A stretch of DNA of 59,309 nt from a bacterium (GTDB taxonomy: Bacteria; Desulfobacterota; DSWW01): positions 1 to 59,309 of the forward strand of contig JANQFG010000021.1 of NCBI GenBank assembly GCA_028277985.1. The letters are read 5' to 3'. The notes under the pieces are model-generated. The model made no database searches. It was not told the origin of the DNA and saw only the letters and a list, made by a program, of their open reading frames with translations. Positions within the stretch are counted from its first letter, which is position 1. Every line of letters begins with the position of its first letter. The translations under genes were made by a program, and so were the position numbers. Of the stretch, positions 33,342-43,145 are shown piece after piece.

Positions 33342-35069
33342 ATGGATGTAAGAGTACGCACCGCTGCGCTTTCCACCTTGATGAACTCCTTCCTGACCGG
33401 GGTCAAGTTCCTGCTCTACTTCATGTCGGGCAGCATGGCGATCCTGGCGGAAGCGTGGCACAGCCTTGCCGACATAGCCACGAGCATCCTCGTCCTCTTC
33501 GGCGTGCGGAGTTCCAGCGCACGTGAGGACAGGGCTGAGGAAGGAACGGCCGAGGAGCAGGCCTCGGAGGCGCAGAGGCGCGGCAGCCTCCTCGAATTCC
33601 TCATCTCCATCGGCATCGGGCTCCTTCTCCTCTTTGTAGGAATTTTCCTCTTGAGAAGGGCTATCATCTCCGAGCCTCGAGAGATCCGGAACGCCCTCAG
33701 TGCAGGGCTCCTGTTCATCCTGTTTTCCCTGGGCTCCTATTTCGTCTCCTACTTCGAGATCCGCATAGGCAAGCGGGAGGGTTCGGTCGGGCTCGTATCG
33801 GATGGCATGCATGCCAGGGCGGACATGGTCGCCTCCCTGCTCACCGGGTTTGCCCTGATCCTCTACTTTCTCGGGTGGAACATCGACCGCTGGGTCGCCG
33901 GCCTGATCGCCCTGCTGATCCTGTCCTTTTCGGTGGAGACGATCTTCAATGTTGTTCGTGCTTACAGCATGCGCGACACGGGCGAGCTGTTCCGGTACAA
34001 GTCCTACCAGATCATCGGCCTCATGATGGAGAGAGAGAATCAGAGAAAGGCGTCACAACAGATCCAATCCTTTCTGGACCAGAGAATGGGCCGGTCACGG
34101 TTCATGCAGGCCGTGTATCGCGTCTTCCCCATCCTGCCGCTCATCCTGATCGCAGCGGGGATCCTGTCGACCACCCTCTTCTCGGTCGAGGTGAACGAGC
34201 AGGCTGTCATCGAGCGTTTCGGCAAACCCCTGAGCATGGAAGCCCCGGTCGGGCCCGGCCTTCATCTGAAGCTGCCCTGGCCGGTGGACCGGGTCAAGAA
34301 GGCGAAGGCAGCCTACATAGAAGAGTTGAACATCGGAAATATCACCGACAGGGGGACCCTCGCCCTGCTGTGGACGAGGAAGCACGGCACCGAGGAGCCC
34401 TTTCTGAGCGGCGACAACAACTTCTTCTACCCCTACATCGTGCTCCACTACCGCATCAAGGACATCTTTCAGTACCTGTACCGGAATACGGATCCCAAGG
34501 CGCTCATCAATGAGGTGGCCCACGGGATTGCCACCCACCTCTTTGCCCGGGAGTCCTACTACCGTATTGCCGCCAGCGACCGGGCGAATCTCGAGCAGGC
34601 CATGTTGCGTCGGCTGCAGGGCGCCCTGGATGAACTGGAATGCGGAGTGGAGCTGGTGTCGGTCAATTTCAAGGACATTCATCCGCCCATCCCGGTTGCC
34701 GACTCCTTCGAAAAGGTGATTGCCGGATATCAAGAGAAGCAGCGAATCATCAACCAGGCTCTCGGCTATGAGAACAGGGTCAAGCCGGAGGGGCGGGGCA
34801 GGGCTTACCAGCAGGGAGAGGAAGCGGAGAGCTACATCGTGGACAGAAAGAAGAGAGCGGAAGGCGAGGCGGCGCGGTTCGTCCTGTCCTTGCCCGACTC
34901 GGCCGGTGAGATGGGCTTGACCATGACCCGGATCTACCTGAAGACCGTGGAGGATACCCTCAAGTACAAGAGAAAACTGGTTGTGGATCCGAAGGCGGGT
35001 GAGCCGGATGTATGGATGGATTTTGAGAAGATCTTTCCGGGAAACATGCTCGGAGGAGAATACGAATGA
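33342..35069 (+). CDS. Cation diffusion facilitator (CDF) domain fused to HflK-type SPFH domain
   Basis: A 575-aa fusion. Residues 1-215 match the CDF metal-exporter membrane domain: MSGSMAILAEAWHSLADIATS (His40, Asp44) and SDGMHARADMVASLLTGF (His157, Asp161), the two HxxxD metal sites of transmembrane helices 2 and 5, with about six hydrophobic helices. The usual CDF cytoplasmic domain is absent; after another membrane segment (about 263-283) comes a stomatin/HflK-type SPFH domain (VNEQAVIERFGKPL onward). SPFH proteins form large membrane-bound rings. It overlaps the next SPFH gene by 4 bp and is divergent from feoA. The likely role is a metal-exporting assembly or microdomain; substrate and partner protease are unknown. 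Confidence 0.9.
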   Translation: MDVRVRTAALSTLMNSFLTGVKFLLYFMSGSMAILAEAWHSLADIATSILVLFGVRSSSAREDRAEEGTAEEQASEAQRRGSLLEFLISIGIGLLLLFVGIFLLRRAIISEPREIRNALSAGLLFILFSLGSYFVSYFEIRIGKREGSVGLVSDGMHARADMVASLLTGFALILYFLGWNIDRWVAGLIALLILSFSVETIFNVVRAYSMRDTGELFRYKSYQIIGLMMERENQRKASQQIQSFLDQRMGRSRFMQAVYRVFPILPLILIAAGILSTTLFSVEVNEQAVIERFGKPLSMEAPVGPGLHLKLPWPVDRVKKAKAAYIEELNIGNITDRGTLALLWTRKHGTEEPFLSGDNNFFYPYIVLHYRIKDIFQYLYRNTDPKALINEVAHGIATHLFARESYYRIAASDRANLEQAMLRRLQGALDELECGVELVSVNFKDIHPPIPVADSFEKVIAGYQEKQRIINQALGYENRVKPEGRGRAYQQGEEAESYIVDRKKRAEGEAARFVLSLPDSAGEMGLTMTRIYLKTVEDTLKYKRKLVVDPKAGEPDVWMDFEKIFPGNMLGGEYE

Positions 35070-35950
35070 GAACCACCGTGATCGTCCTACTGCTACTGTT
35101 CATTTGTGCGGGACTCGCGAGTGTGAGCACCTACGCGGTCTCCCAGGGGGAGTACGCGGTGCTCACCCAATTCGGCAAGCCCTCACGGACCGTGGATGAG
35201 GCAGGGCTCTATTTCAAGCGGCCCGGCTTTCTGGAGACGGTGAATCGAATCGAGCGTCGCACCCACGTGTTCAGCACCCAGCCGATCCAGCTCCTGCTCG
35301 GGGACCAGAATCCGATCGTCCTGACCTGCTACGTCTGCTGGCGCGTCCGCGACCCGCTCCTATTCTTCCAGTCCGTGGTGACCATGGACATTGCGGCGCA
35401 GAAGCTCGGGGACATGGTCAACTCCCAGCTGGGAAATACGCTTGGGGATTACCTCCTGGTCAACATCATCAACACCAGACCGGAGGATGTGAAGATAGCC
35501 GAGATCGAGTCGAAGATCCTCGAGACCACCAACGTGAAGACCCAGGAGAAATACGGCATCGAGGTCGTTCAGGTGGGCATCCGCAGGCTGGCCTACCCGA
35601 GCATCGTGGCCGAGGCCGTTTACAATCGGATGCGATCGGAGCGCGAAAAGGAGGCGAGGAAGTATCGCGCAGAGGGGCAGGAGGAGGCGACCATGATCAA
35701 GGCCCGGGCGGATCGTGAGGTGAAGGAGATCCTGGCCGAGTCTTACAAGAAGGCGGAGATCCGAAAGGGGGAGGGGGACCGGCAGGCCTTGAAAATCTAT
35801 GCAGAGGCGTACGGCAAGGATCCTGAGTTCTTCGAGTTCATGCGATCCATGGAGGTGTACGAGACCATCCTGGGCGAGAACTCCACACTGGTGCTCTCCA
35901 CGGACTCGGAGCTCTTTCGTTATCTGAACCATCCGAAGGGCAAGGAGTAG
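35066..35950 (+). CDS. SPFH/HflC-type membrane protein
   Basis: A 294-aa protein: one N-terminal membrane anchor (VIVLLLLFICAGLASV), then an SPFH domain (QGEYAVLTQFGKPSRTV) and a long Glu/Lys/Arg-rich coiled coil (about 190-250) typical of HflC. The start overlaps the CDF-SPFH stop (ATGA). Second of three SPFH genes. FtsH, the usual partner of HflKC, is not encoded in the window. Confidence 0.9.
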   Translation: MRTTVIVLLLLFICAGLASVSTYAVSQGEYAVLTQFGKPSRTVDEAGLYFKRPGFLETVNRIERRTHVFSTQPIQLLLGDQNPIVLTCYVCWRVRDPLLFFQSVVTMDIAAQKLGDMVNSQLGNTLGDYLLVNIINTRPEDVKIAEIESKILETTNVKTQEKYGIEVVQVGIRRLAYPSIVAEAVYNRMRSEREKEARKYRAEGQEEATMIKARADREVKEILAESYKKAEIRKGEGDRQALKIYAEAYGKDPEFFEFMRSMEVYETILGENSTLVLSTDSELFRYLNHPKGKE

Positions 35951-35952
35951 CC

Positions 35953-36942
35953 GTGGAAACGGAAGAGACACGGATCCGGACAACCATGATAGAGACCTTT
36001 GGCCGGCTGGCATCGTTTTCACGATGGATCCTGGCAGCGCTGGTCCTCTTGTACCTGCTTTCCGGCGTCTATTCCATCTCTTCCAACGAAATCGGTGTGC
36101 TGCAGCGTTTCGGCAGGGTCGTCGATGACAGGGTCTCCCCCGGAATCCACTATGCCCTGCCCTGGCCCGTGGATCGCGTCACCCGCGTGCCTATAAGGAT
36201 GGTGAGCAGCATCGTCATCGATGACTTCTACAACGCATACGGAGTCGGATCGGCTGCGCGGGTCTTTTTCAATATGACCGGCCTTGCCTCCTACTGCATC
36301 TCCGGGGGCAACAACCTGGTCAATGTGCAGTGCGTGATCCAGTACACAATCACCGATCCGATCCACTACCTCTTCCATGTCAAGGGGCCGGAGAAGATGC
36401 TCCGCAGCATGGCCTGCAACACGATCATCCACTGCATGGCCGGTATGCCTGTCGACGAGATCCTCACGAGGGGAAAGCAGACCATTGCCAACTACGTGAA
36501 GGCCGAGCTTCAGAGACGACTGGACGCAGCCGAGACAGGCCTGAGCGTCTCTTTTGTGGAGCTTCGGGACATCAAGCCCCCGGATCGTGTGCAGCGGTTC
36601 TTCTCCGATGTGGTCAACGCTCAGATCGATCGGGAGAAAATGGTCAACGACGCGGAATCTTACCGGAACGAGCAGATCCCGGCTGCCCAGGCGGAGGCGG
36701 TCCGGATTCTCGAGGAGGCCGCGGCCTACAAGGCGGAAGTCGTCCTCAAAGCGGAGGGGGAGGCGGATCGATTCGAGCGGATCCTGGGCCAGGTCCGGGA
36801 CAAGGGGGACTCGGCCAGGAGGATGCTCTATGTGGAAACCGTTAAGAAGATTATGAAATCCGTGGACAAGAAGCATCTCGTGGACACAAAGGAAGACGGA
36901 GATGCACCTGCCCGCCTCAAGTTCTACTCGCCCCGCCTGTAG
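35953..36942 (+). CDS. SPFH/HflK-type membrane protein
   Basis: A 329-aa protein from a GTG start with AAGGAG upstream. One membrane segment (about 23-43), then an SPFH domain (SNEIGVLQRFGRVVDDRVSPGIHYALPWPVDRV) and an Ala/Glu-rich coiled coil. It resembles the SPFH half of the first gene but has no CDF domain. Together the three genes could form a heteromeric ring like HflKC with one metal-exporter-bearing subunit; the stoichiometry is inference. Confidence 0.9.
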   Translation: METEETRIRTTMIETFGRLASFSRWILAALVLLYLLSGVYSISSNEIGVLQRFGRVVDDRVSPGIHYALPWPVDRVTRVPIRMVSSIVIDDFYNAYGVGSAARVFFNMTGLASYCISGGNNLVNVQCVIQYTITDPIHYLFHVKGPEKMLRSMACNTIIHCMAGMPVDEILTRGKQTIANYVKAELQRRLDAAETGLSVSFVELRDIKPPDRVQRFFSDVVNAQIDREKMVNDAESYRNEQIPAAQAEAVRILEEAAAYKAEVVLKAEGEADRFERILGQVRDKGDSARRMLYVETVKKIMKSVDKKHLVDTKEDGDAPARLKFYSPRL

Positions 36943-36949
36943 TTTTCCT

Positions 36950-36978
36950 TTGCAATTCCGTTACACTCTCTTTATACT
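36950..36978 (+). promoter_or_regulatory. Promoter of the 5'-nucleotidase gene
   Basis: TTGCAA (36950-36955) and TATACT (36973-36978) with 17 bp between, about 40 bp before the start codon at 37019. Confidence 0.75.
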
Positions 36979-37018
36979 TATTAAACGATGTATAACTCAT
37001 TAACCAGGGGGGTAAGCC

Positions 37019-39076
37019 ATGCAAAGAAGCATACGGTCCGCCTTAATACTCGGGATCCTATTTCCTACCATTATACTAGTGTTTTTAGTCGGTACAGCGG
37101 CTGCACAGAATCCCCGTCTGACCCTTCTGCACACGAACGACATGCATTCCCATTTTCTCGGCACGCCCAATGCGGACTACGACCCTACGGTGACCGGAGA
37201 CGGCACGACCGGTGGAATCGCACGTATCGCCACCGTTGCGAACCAGATCCGGGCGGAGCGTGACCTGGAGGGTACACCCGTTCTGCTTCTGGACGGAGGG
37301 GACTTTGCCATGGGTTCCCTGTTTCATCTGCTGGAGGGGGAGGCCGAGATGGGAGTGATGAATCATCTCGGCTATGACCACATCACCCTGGGCAACCACG
37401 AATTCGACTGGCTGCCCGAGGGCGCTGCGAGCATCGTTGGTTTTGCGGCGGGACTGCCCGTGGAAGCCACGAACACGGAGGTCACCGACGTGTCCGATCC
37501 GGGCGGCGCAGCCGTGCAGGCCCTGATCGACTCGGGGGCCATCCTGCCCTACAAGGTGGCTACCCTGTTCAACGGGATCAAGTACGGCGTGTTCGGCATC
37601 ATCGGGGATGGTGCCGTGAATGTCGTGTTCAAGCCCTTCGGCGCGGAAGCGTATCCCCTCGAGTTCACAGACCGTTTTGCGGCAGCCTCGAACACGGTGA
37701 ATTACCTGAAGAACACGGAAGGCGTCGATCTGGTGATCTGCCTTTCCCACTCCGGCGTGGACGAGCCGAACGTCTGGGAGGGAGAGGACCCCGACCTCGC
37801 CGCCGCCGTTCCGGGGATCGACATCATCATCAGCGGTCACACCCACACCGACCTGGCGACCCCGGTGATGGTCGGCAGCACGATCATCGTTCAGGCCAAG
37901 GCCTACACAAAGCGGCTGGGCGAGCTCAATGTGGAACTCACTCCGGGCGGCTTGAGCCTGCTGTCTTACAACTCCCACGTCATCGACGACACCATTCTCG
38001 GGGATGCGGCCACCCAGGCCGTGGTTCAGGGGTACAAGAACGACATCGACACGAACATCCTTGGACCCATGGGCTACAGCTTCGACGGCCAGATCGCCGA
38101 GACCGCCTTTGACCTGAAGAAGGCCTACCAGGTGGAGCACAACCTGGGCAACCTGGCGGCGGACGCGATCCGGTGGAGCGTGGATCAGGTCATCAATGAC
38201 CCGAGCGACAAGGTCGATGTAGCCGTAGAGTCGAACGGCGTCACCCGGGACGCGATTCTCGCGGGCGCCACAGGCCGTATCAACACATCCGACGCCTTTC
38301 GGGCAGTGCCCCTGGGCGTGGATCCCGTCAACGGCGCAGCCGGGTATCCCCTGGTCTCCTTCTGCCTGAGCGGGGACGAGATCTACAACGCCGGGTGGGT
38401 CAATGCCCTGGCCGCCTACCTGAACGACAGCGACTACTGGCTGAGCTGGTCCGGTATTCGATTCCAGTACACGGACTATCTGCCCCCCCTGTCCATGTGG
38501 CAGTGCTTCGACGCTGACGATCCCACTTGTGCGGTGAATGTGTCCGTCAACAGGAACGCTCTGTACAGGATTGCTGTGAACTACTACGTGGCCACGAACA
38601 TCGACAGCGTGAAGGACCTGTCCTACGGGCTCATCGTGCTCGAGCCGAAAGACTGCGACACCGGGCTCCCTCTTGCTTCCCTGGCGGACGCGATCGTCTA
38701 TGAAGCGCCCGGTGATCCGCTCACCCAGTGGGAAGGTTTCCTCGACTTCCTCGCCCAGTTCCCGGATACCGACTCAGACGGCATACCGAACATTCCAGCC
38801 AGGTACGCCGGGCCGGAAGGCCGCATGGTGAAGGCCTGCGTCATCGCCACGGTTTCCTACGGGTCGCCCTTCGAGAAGAAGGTGGGGATTCTGAGGGAGT
38901 TCAGGGATGAGATCCTGTTGAAGAGCGGTGCAGGCAGGAAGTTCGTGGAACTCTACTATGAGCACGGCGGCTTTTTGGCCGAGGCTGTTGCAGAGCACGC
39001 GTGGGTCCGGGCCCTGATTCGTATCCTGCTGCTGCCCCTGGTGGGCGTGGCCAAGCTGCTCCTGTTGCTCGTCTAA
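37019..39076 (+). CDS. Secreted 5'-nucleotidase / metallophosphatase (UshA-like)
   Basis: A 685-aa protein with a signal peptide (LILGILFPTIILVFLVGTAAA). The calcineurin-like metallophosphatase domain has LLHTNDMHSH, LLDGGDFAMG, LGNHEFDWL and ISGHTHTDLA, all metal ligands present. The 5'-nucleotidase C-terminal domain follows (about 350-540). It ends in a hydrophobic helix (IRILLLPLVGVAKLLLLLV) that may anchor it. It hydrolyses nucleotides or related phosphates in the periplasm. The stop abuts the stop of the convergent barrel gene with no gap. Confidence 0.92.
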   Translation: MQRSIRSALILGILFPTIILVFLVGTAAAQNPRLTLLHTNDMHSHFLGTPNADYDPTVTGDGTTGGIARIATVANQIRAERDLEGTPVLLLDGGDFAMGSLFHLLEGEAEMGVMNHLGYDHITLGNHEFDWLPEGAASIVGFAAGLPVEATNTEVTDVSDPGGAAVQALIDSGAILPYKVATLFNGIKYGVFGIIGDGAVNVVFKPFGAEAYPLEFTDRFAAASNTVNYLKNTEGVDLVICLSHSGVDEPNVWEGEDPDLAAAVPGIDIIISGHTHTDLATPVMVGSTIIVQAKAYTKRLGELNVELTPGGLSLLSYNSHVIDDTILGDAATQAVVQGYKNDIDTNILGPMGYSFDGQIAETAFDLKKAYQVEHNLGNLAADAIRWSVDQVINDPSDKVDVAVESNGVTRDAILAGATGRINTSDAFRAVPLGVDPVNGAAGYPLVSFCLSGDEIYNAGWVNALAAYLNDSDYWLSWSGIRFQYTDYLPPLSMWQCFDADDPTCAVNVSVNRNALYRIAVNYYVATNIDSVKDLSYGLIVLEPKDCDTGLPLASLADAIVYEAPGDPLTQWEGFLDFLAQFPDTDSDGIPNIPARYAGPEGRMVKACVIATVSYGSPFEKKVGILREFRDEILLKSGAGRKFVELYYEHGGFLAEAVAEHAWVRALIRILLLPLVGVAKLLLLLV

Positions 39077-40180
39077 TCAAAACTCGACCGTTCCGCGAAT
39101 GCCGAGGATGACACCGCTGATATCACCCTCATCCGCCTGGCATTCATCGGCCATGTACTGCAGATCCGCTGTAAGTGCGAAGTACTCATGGAGCACGAAG
39201 CGCCAGTAAGCTTCGGCCACTTGCGTGTAATCGAAGCCCGAGTCATCGCCGCCGTTCAAGTAGGCGTATCCGACTCCGATGTTGTCGTACTCGCGCCCGT
39301 ACCACTTCCCAGTGATGTTGATACCACCCGACAATAGGTAGTCATATTCGACCAGGGCCTTGTCATCCTGCCAGCCGAAGCGTATCCAGACGCCGAAGAT
39401 TTCGCCCAGCTCCTGATCACATGAGAGGAATGTGCCCAGAAGTCGTTCTTCGTTGCCGTCTTTGTCGAGAAACTCCCTGCTGGTGAGTTCGACGATCCAC
39501 CGGTAGTTCCCTTGGCCTAGTAAGGTTTCGAGTCTGTAGCCGATCTGACCGGCGAAGTAGTTGTAGTTGTTCCCGTCCTCGTTTTCACCCACATTCATGC
39601 CCAAGGCGGTGACATCGAAGCTCCCGATTTCCCATTCCACCACCCCGCCGACGTCATCGCCCGGGAATAACGCGCTGCGACTGTTCGCCAGGGCTTCGTT
39701 CATGAACTGGGTGTTTTCGTCATTGGCAAAGGCATTCTGGTCCACGTAGGTGGTGGAATCGACGATACCGCCGGTAAGGCCCAGGGAATGGGTGTCCGAG
39801 AATCGAAAGGTGTGCTTGTACCAGGCGGTGAGCAGATAATCCCGGTTTCGGCCGTTGATGCTCTTGACGTCATCTTCCAGGTCGGCACCCCACGGCGCCA
39901 GGTTGAATTCGGTGATCGCGTTGATCCCGTTGCCGGCGGCAAAAGCGAAATCGAAGAATATCTCATGCCGTTCATTGGGATGAAAGCTGAACTCCGGCTG
40001 GAAGGACAGGGCGCCGCCGTCTCTTTTCTCTAGATTGTCTCCGGTCTGGTATTGGTAGGCACCTGCCAGGATGCCCCCGATGGAGATCTCGTCTGTAACA
40101 TCGTATCCCCGGCTGGGTGCCGCGAATGCGAGGCACAGCGTGATGATGAGCAATCCCCCCCGAAACGTCGACTTCTTCAT
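39077..40180 (-). CDS. Outer-membrane beta-barrel, carbohydrate-porin (OprB)-like
   Basis: About 367 aa from the ATG at 40180, which begins a signal peptide (FRGGLLIITLCLAFAAPSRG). Alternating hydrophobic strands, aromatic residues and a C-terminal Phe (GIRGTVEF) indicate an outer-membrane barrel. FQPEFSFHPNERHEIFFDFAFAAG and the repeated TYVDQNAFANDENTQF-type loops resemble OprB/alginate-type porins in anaerobes. Substrate unknown. It is last in the minus-strand TonB/receptor series, separated from the receptor by a 450-bp structured gap. Confidence 0.72.
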   Translation of the reverse strand: MKKSTFRGGLLIITLCLAFAAPSRGYDVTDEISIGGILAGAYQYQTGDNLEKRDGGALSFQPEFSFHPNERHEIFFDFAFAAGNGINAITEFNLAPWGADLEDDVKSINGRNRDYLLTAWYKHTFRFSDTHSLGLTGGIVDSTTYVDQNAFANDENTQFMNEALANSRSALFPGDDVGGVVEWEIGSFDVTALGMNVGENEDGNNYNYFAGQIGYRLETLLGQGNYRWIVELTSREFLDKDGNEERLLGTFLSCDQELGEIFGVWIRFGWQDDKALVEYDYLLSGGINITGKWYGREYDNIGVGYAYLNGGDDSGFDYTQVAEAYWRFVLHEYFALTADLQYMADECQADEGDISGVILGIRGTVEF

Positions 40181-40500
40181 CCGCTTCTTACCTTTTGCTG
40201 AGACGAGAATTCCCTTTGCGCAGGACCTATTCTCCGAGGAGCAGTGGTTGGCAGCACTTGTTAATATCATGTAGACGAGTAGGTTTCCACCAAATGAGAT
40301 AATTCGCAGAATGGGGGAGAGGCTGCCCCTGGCTGCTTCGGTCCACCACGGAGGCGCCTGCGATGAACTGGCGGGGATCCCCACTAGGTTCGGGGATGGG
40401 ATCATGCGGGACAGAGAATGATGGCCGGACGTTTGTAGATTTCTATCTGAACAACAAATGCTTAGCGTCGCCAAAAATATCGCGTGACGATGAAAATGGT

Positions 40501-40610
40501 GAGAGTGGGCCCGGGGCCGCTGCTCCTCTCCGCTTGCGAGGTTCGGGCGAGGGGGTGTTGCTGAACCCGAGCCCGTTGCGGGTCACAGGGTCACCCCAGG
40601 ACCCACTCTC
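40501..40610. repeat. Long-range inverted repeat between receptor and barrel genes
   Basis: GAGAGTGGG (40501-40509) pairs perfectly with CCCACTCTC (40602-40610), with GC-rich secondary hairpins inside. It lies in the gene-free stretch 40181-40631. It could be the terminator of the receptor transcript or a leader structure for the barrel gene. Nothing else recognisable is in this gap. Confidence 0.5.
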
Positions 40611-40631
40611 AAAGAAGTCCTTCGCCGAAGA

Positions 40632-42908
40632 CTAGATCCCAAACTTGAATCCCGTCACAAAGGTTCTCGGCACCATGGGCCCGTACACATATCCGGCGTC
40701 CCGGTCGGGTCCCTCGTCGAAGTCATCCTGGAAGCTGTCGAGGATGTTGTCCACACCGACGTAGACCTTGAGGTTCCGGTTGTGTTTGAGATCGAAAGTG
40801 TACGAGACCTTTGAATCCCACACATAGAACCAGTCCGATTCCTCCAGCCGGTCTTCCGGGATGAACCCGGCGAAGTGCTCCACCTTCATCGGGCCGGTCA
40901 ACTCCAGGGAGTTGATGATCTCGAGCCGGTCCATGGGGCGGACTATGGTCGCGAGGAACCCGTAGGCTTCCGGGGTTCGAAACACATCGTCCGAATTGAA
41001 GATGGGGTCCGGTTCCGACCGCTTCGCGCTCTCCAGGGTCCACCCGAAATCGGCTGTCAACCAGTCCCGGCAGTTGAAATTCATCTGGAACTCGGCGCCG
41101 TACACCTCGGTGTGCCCCTGGTTGATCCGGCGGAGCACGAGGGCGCCCGGGGTCTCTATTTCCTCGAAGGTGAACGTGTCGTTGATGCGCGTGTAGAACC
41201 CGGTCACGGCAAACCGGAATGTACCGGTGTCCGGGAGGACCCAGTCCGTTGCCACCTCCTGAGAGAAGCTGTAGGAACTCTCTTCCTTCAGGTCCGGGCT
41301 ATTCTCGATCAGGGTAGGCTCCCCGCCCACGATGGTGATGTGCAGGTCTTCATCGAAGATCTGGGGCGCACGGAAGCCGGTCGAGGCGGAGGTGCGGAGC
41401 GTGACCCGGTCGGTCGGCTTGATCTTGAGCGCCAGCCGGGGGCTTGCGATGGGGTCATCTATCTCGCTGTGCTTGTCCACACGAACGCCTACGATCGGCT
41501 CGATCCAGTCGTTGACGAGCCAGTCGGCCTGGATGAAACCGCCGAAATCCGAATAGTCCACGTCTGTGAACCGGTCATAACTCGGAAAAGTGTCTTTCAG
41601 CTCCTCGTACTCGTACTGCAGGCCCGCCGTAAGAAGCAGAGATCCGTACCTTCCCATCTCACTGAAGTTGTTGTTCAGCGCTCCACGGACCACGTGGACC
41701 GGGTTCTTGGTGAATCCGTACGCATTCGGGTCCATGCCTGCGCCGTAGTAGGAGTCGCGCTCGGTATAGGCGAAACCGTAGTTGACTTCGTAGTTGAGCG
41801 AGCTGCTTAGCCAGTGCTTCCATCGCATGTCGGCCCCATACCTTCTCGTGTTGATCGACTCGGCGATCTCTGCCTGGTGCTCCGGCTTCTCGAAGCTGTC
41901 TCCTCCCCGTCGCTTTTCCTGAATGAAATGGGTATTGATCTGGAGGGACGCGTCATCGAAGGGATCGAAGAACACATTCGCGCCCGCATCGAGGAGACGG
42001 AGCCTCCCGATTTCCGAGAAGCCATCGTCGTTTGCGTCCCATGCGTTCCGGTACTGGGTGCCGCCGAACACGAAGGCCCCCATGTCCCTCTCTTCGTTCA
42101 CAACCGACCCGCTGGCCGATATGTTCAGCCAGGGCTGGTCCATGTCAATGAGCAGGTAGTTGCCGCTCACACTGGCCTGATTCCTTGTGGGCCTTCGGGA
42201 GATCACGTTGATCACACCGGCCACCGCGTTGCCGCCGTAGAGGGCCGATCCGCCTCCTTTGACCACCTCGACCCGCTCGATCATCTCCTGGGGGATCTGC
42301 TCGAGCCCGTAGACGGATGCGAGACCGCTCACCACCGGCATGCTGTCCATGAGAATCTGGGTGTATTTGCTATCCAGTCCGTTGATCCGGACCCCGGTGA
42401 AGCCGCAGTTCTGGCAGTTGGCTTCCACGCGAACTCCTTCGACCTGGGAGAGCGCGCCGGCAAGGGAAATTGCGGTCTTCCGCTCGATGTCTTCGCGGGT
42501 GACCAGTTCCGTTTTGACCGGCGTATCATCGAGGAGCCTGCCGGTCATGGTGCCGGTGACCACCACATCGTCGGTGGTGAAAGCCAGTGACATGCGGATC
42601 GGTTCCTCCTCGGCCTGATCCGCTTTGATTCGAAGATTCTGCGCGAGCGGTTCGAAACCCTTGGCCGAGATCTCGATGTTGTAAGTCCCCGGGACCACCG
42701 CGATCCGGGCCTTTCCGTTCGTGTCCGTTTGGACGGTCACATCCGCTCCCTCGACCTCAATCCGGGCGCCCTCAACGGGCATACCGTTCGGGTCGAGAAT
42801 TTGCAGTAGGTAGCCTTCCTCGGCCCCGGCGGGGCCGGCAGTGGAGAGGAAGACAAGGGCAAGGAATATGAACAAGGTGAATCGGAACATGGGCTTCTGC
42901 TTCTTCAT
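40632..42908 (-). CDS. TonB-dependent outer-membrane receptor
   Basis: A 758-aa receptor: signal peptide (FTLFIFLALVFLSTAGPAGA), a carboxypeptidase-regulatory-like domain (about 32-105, IEVEGADVTVQTDTNGKARI), a plug with VVVTGT, LSQVEGVRVEANCQNCGF and VEVVKGGGSALYGGNAVAG, and a 22-strand barrel ending in F-x-x-GFKFGI. The paired cysteines NCQNCGF in the plug define a subgroup common in Bacteroidetes and deltaproteobacteria. Substrate unknown; the His-rich TPR protein upstream and the iron-regulator genes suggest a metal or metal chelate. It has a start-stop element in its leader. Confidence 0.92.
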   Translation of the reverse strand: MKKQKPMFRFTLFIFLALVFLSTAGPAGAEEGYLLQILDPNGMPVEGARIEVEGADVTVQTDTNGKARIAVVPGTYNIEISAKGFEPLAQNLRIKADQAEEEPIRMSLAFTTDDVVVTGTMTGRLLDDTPVKTELVTREDIERKTAISLAGALSQVEGVRVEANCQNCGFTGVRINGLDSKYTQILMDSMPVVSGLASVYGLEQIPQEMIERVEVVKGGGSALYGGNAVAGVINVISRRPTRNQASVSGNYLLIDMDQPWLNISASGSVVNEERDMGAFVFGGTQYRNAWDANDDGFSEIGRLRLLDAGANVFFDPFDDASLQINTHFIQEKRRGGDSFEKPEHQAEIAESINTRRYGADMRWKHWLSSSLNYEVNYGFAYTERDSYYGAGMDPNAYGFTKNPVHVVRGALNNNFSEMGRYGSLLLTAGLQYEYEELKDTFPSYDRFTDVDYSDFGGFIQADWLVNDWIEPIVGVRVDKHSEIDDPIASPRLALKIKPTDRVTLRTSASTGFRAPQIFDEDLHITIVGGEPTLIENSPDLKEESSYSFSQEVATDWVLPDTGTFRFAVTGFYTRINDTFTFEEIETPGALVLRRINQGHTEVYGAEFQMNFNCRDWLTADFGWTLESAKRSEPDPIFNSDDVFRTPEAYGFLATIVRPMDRLEIINSLELTGPMKVEHFAGFIPEDRLEESDWFYVWDSKVSYTFDLKHNRNLKVYVGVDNILDSFQDDFDEGPDRDAGYVYGPMVPRTFVTGFKFGI

Positions 42909-42971
42909 GAGTTGTGCCTCCTTCGTTGGGTGAATTCTGTGTGCGATCTCTGCGTTCGGTTGGCTACGCTT

Positions 42972-42977
42972 CTACAT
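42972..42977 (-). other. Start-stop element in the receptor leader
   Basis: On the minus strand GGAGGACGGAAC is followed by ATG TAG, a start codon immediately followed by a stop, with a near-ideal ribosome-binding site, 64 nt before the receptor's own ATG. A stalled initiation complex here could affect translation or RNA stability. Confidence 0.5.
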
Positions 42978-43124
42978 GTTCCGTCCTCCTTTCTTCGTGG
43001 CGACCCCGGTGCGAGTGGTGCGGCGGTGATGAGGGTCTCCGAAAAATGAGTTAGGTTGCCAATATTATTGGAACCCACTAGAAAAATACGCGCCTCCAAA
43101 CTTTATGCAACCTCCTGTAGGTAT

Positions 43125-43145
43125 CCGACCCCCTGTAGGGGTCGG
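43125..43145. terminator. Hairpin after the TPR gene
   Basis: CCGACCCC (43125-43132) pairs with GGGGTCGG (43138-43145) around CTGTA, 49 bp beyond the TPR stop on the minus strand. The T-tract is missing, so termination is only possible. Confidence 0.4.

Noticed and set aside
40201..40474. N-terminal extension of the barrel protein
   Set aside because: The extra 98 codons look like non-coding sequence; the ATG at 40180 begins a normal signal peptide.
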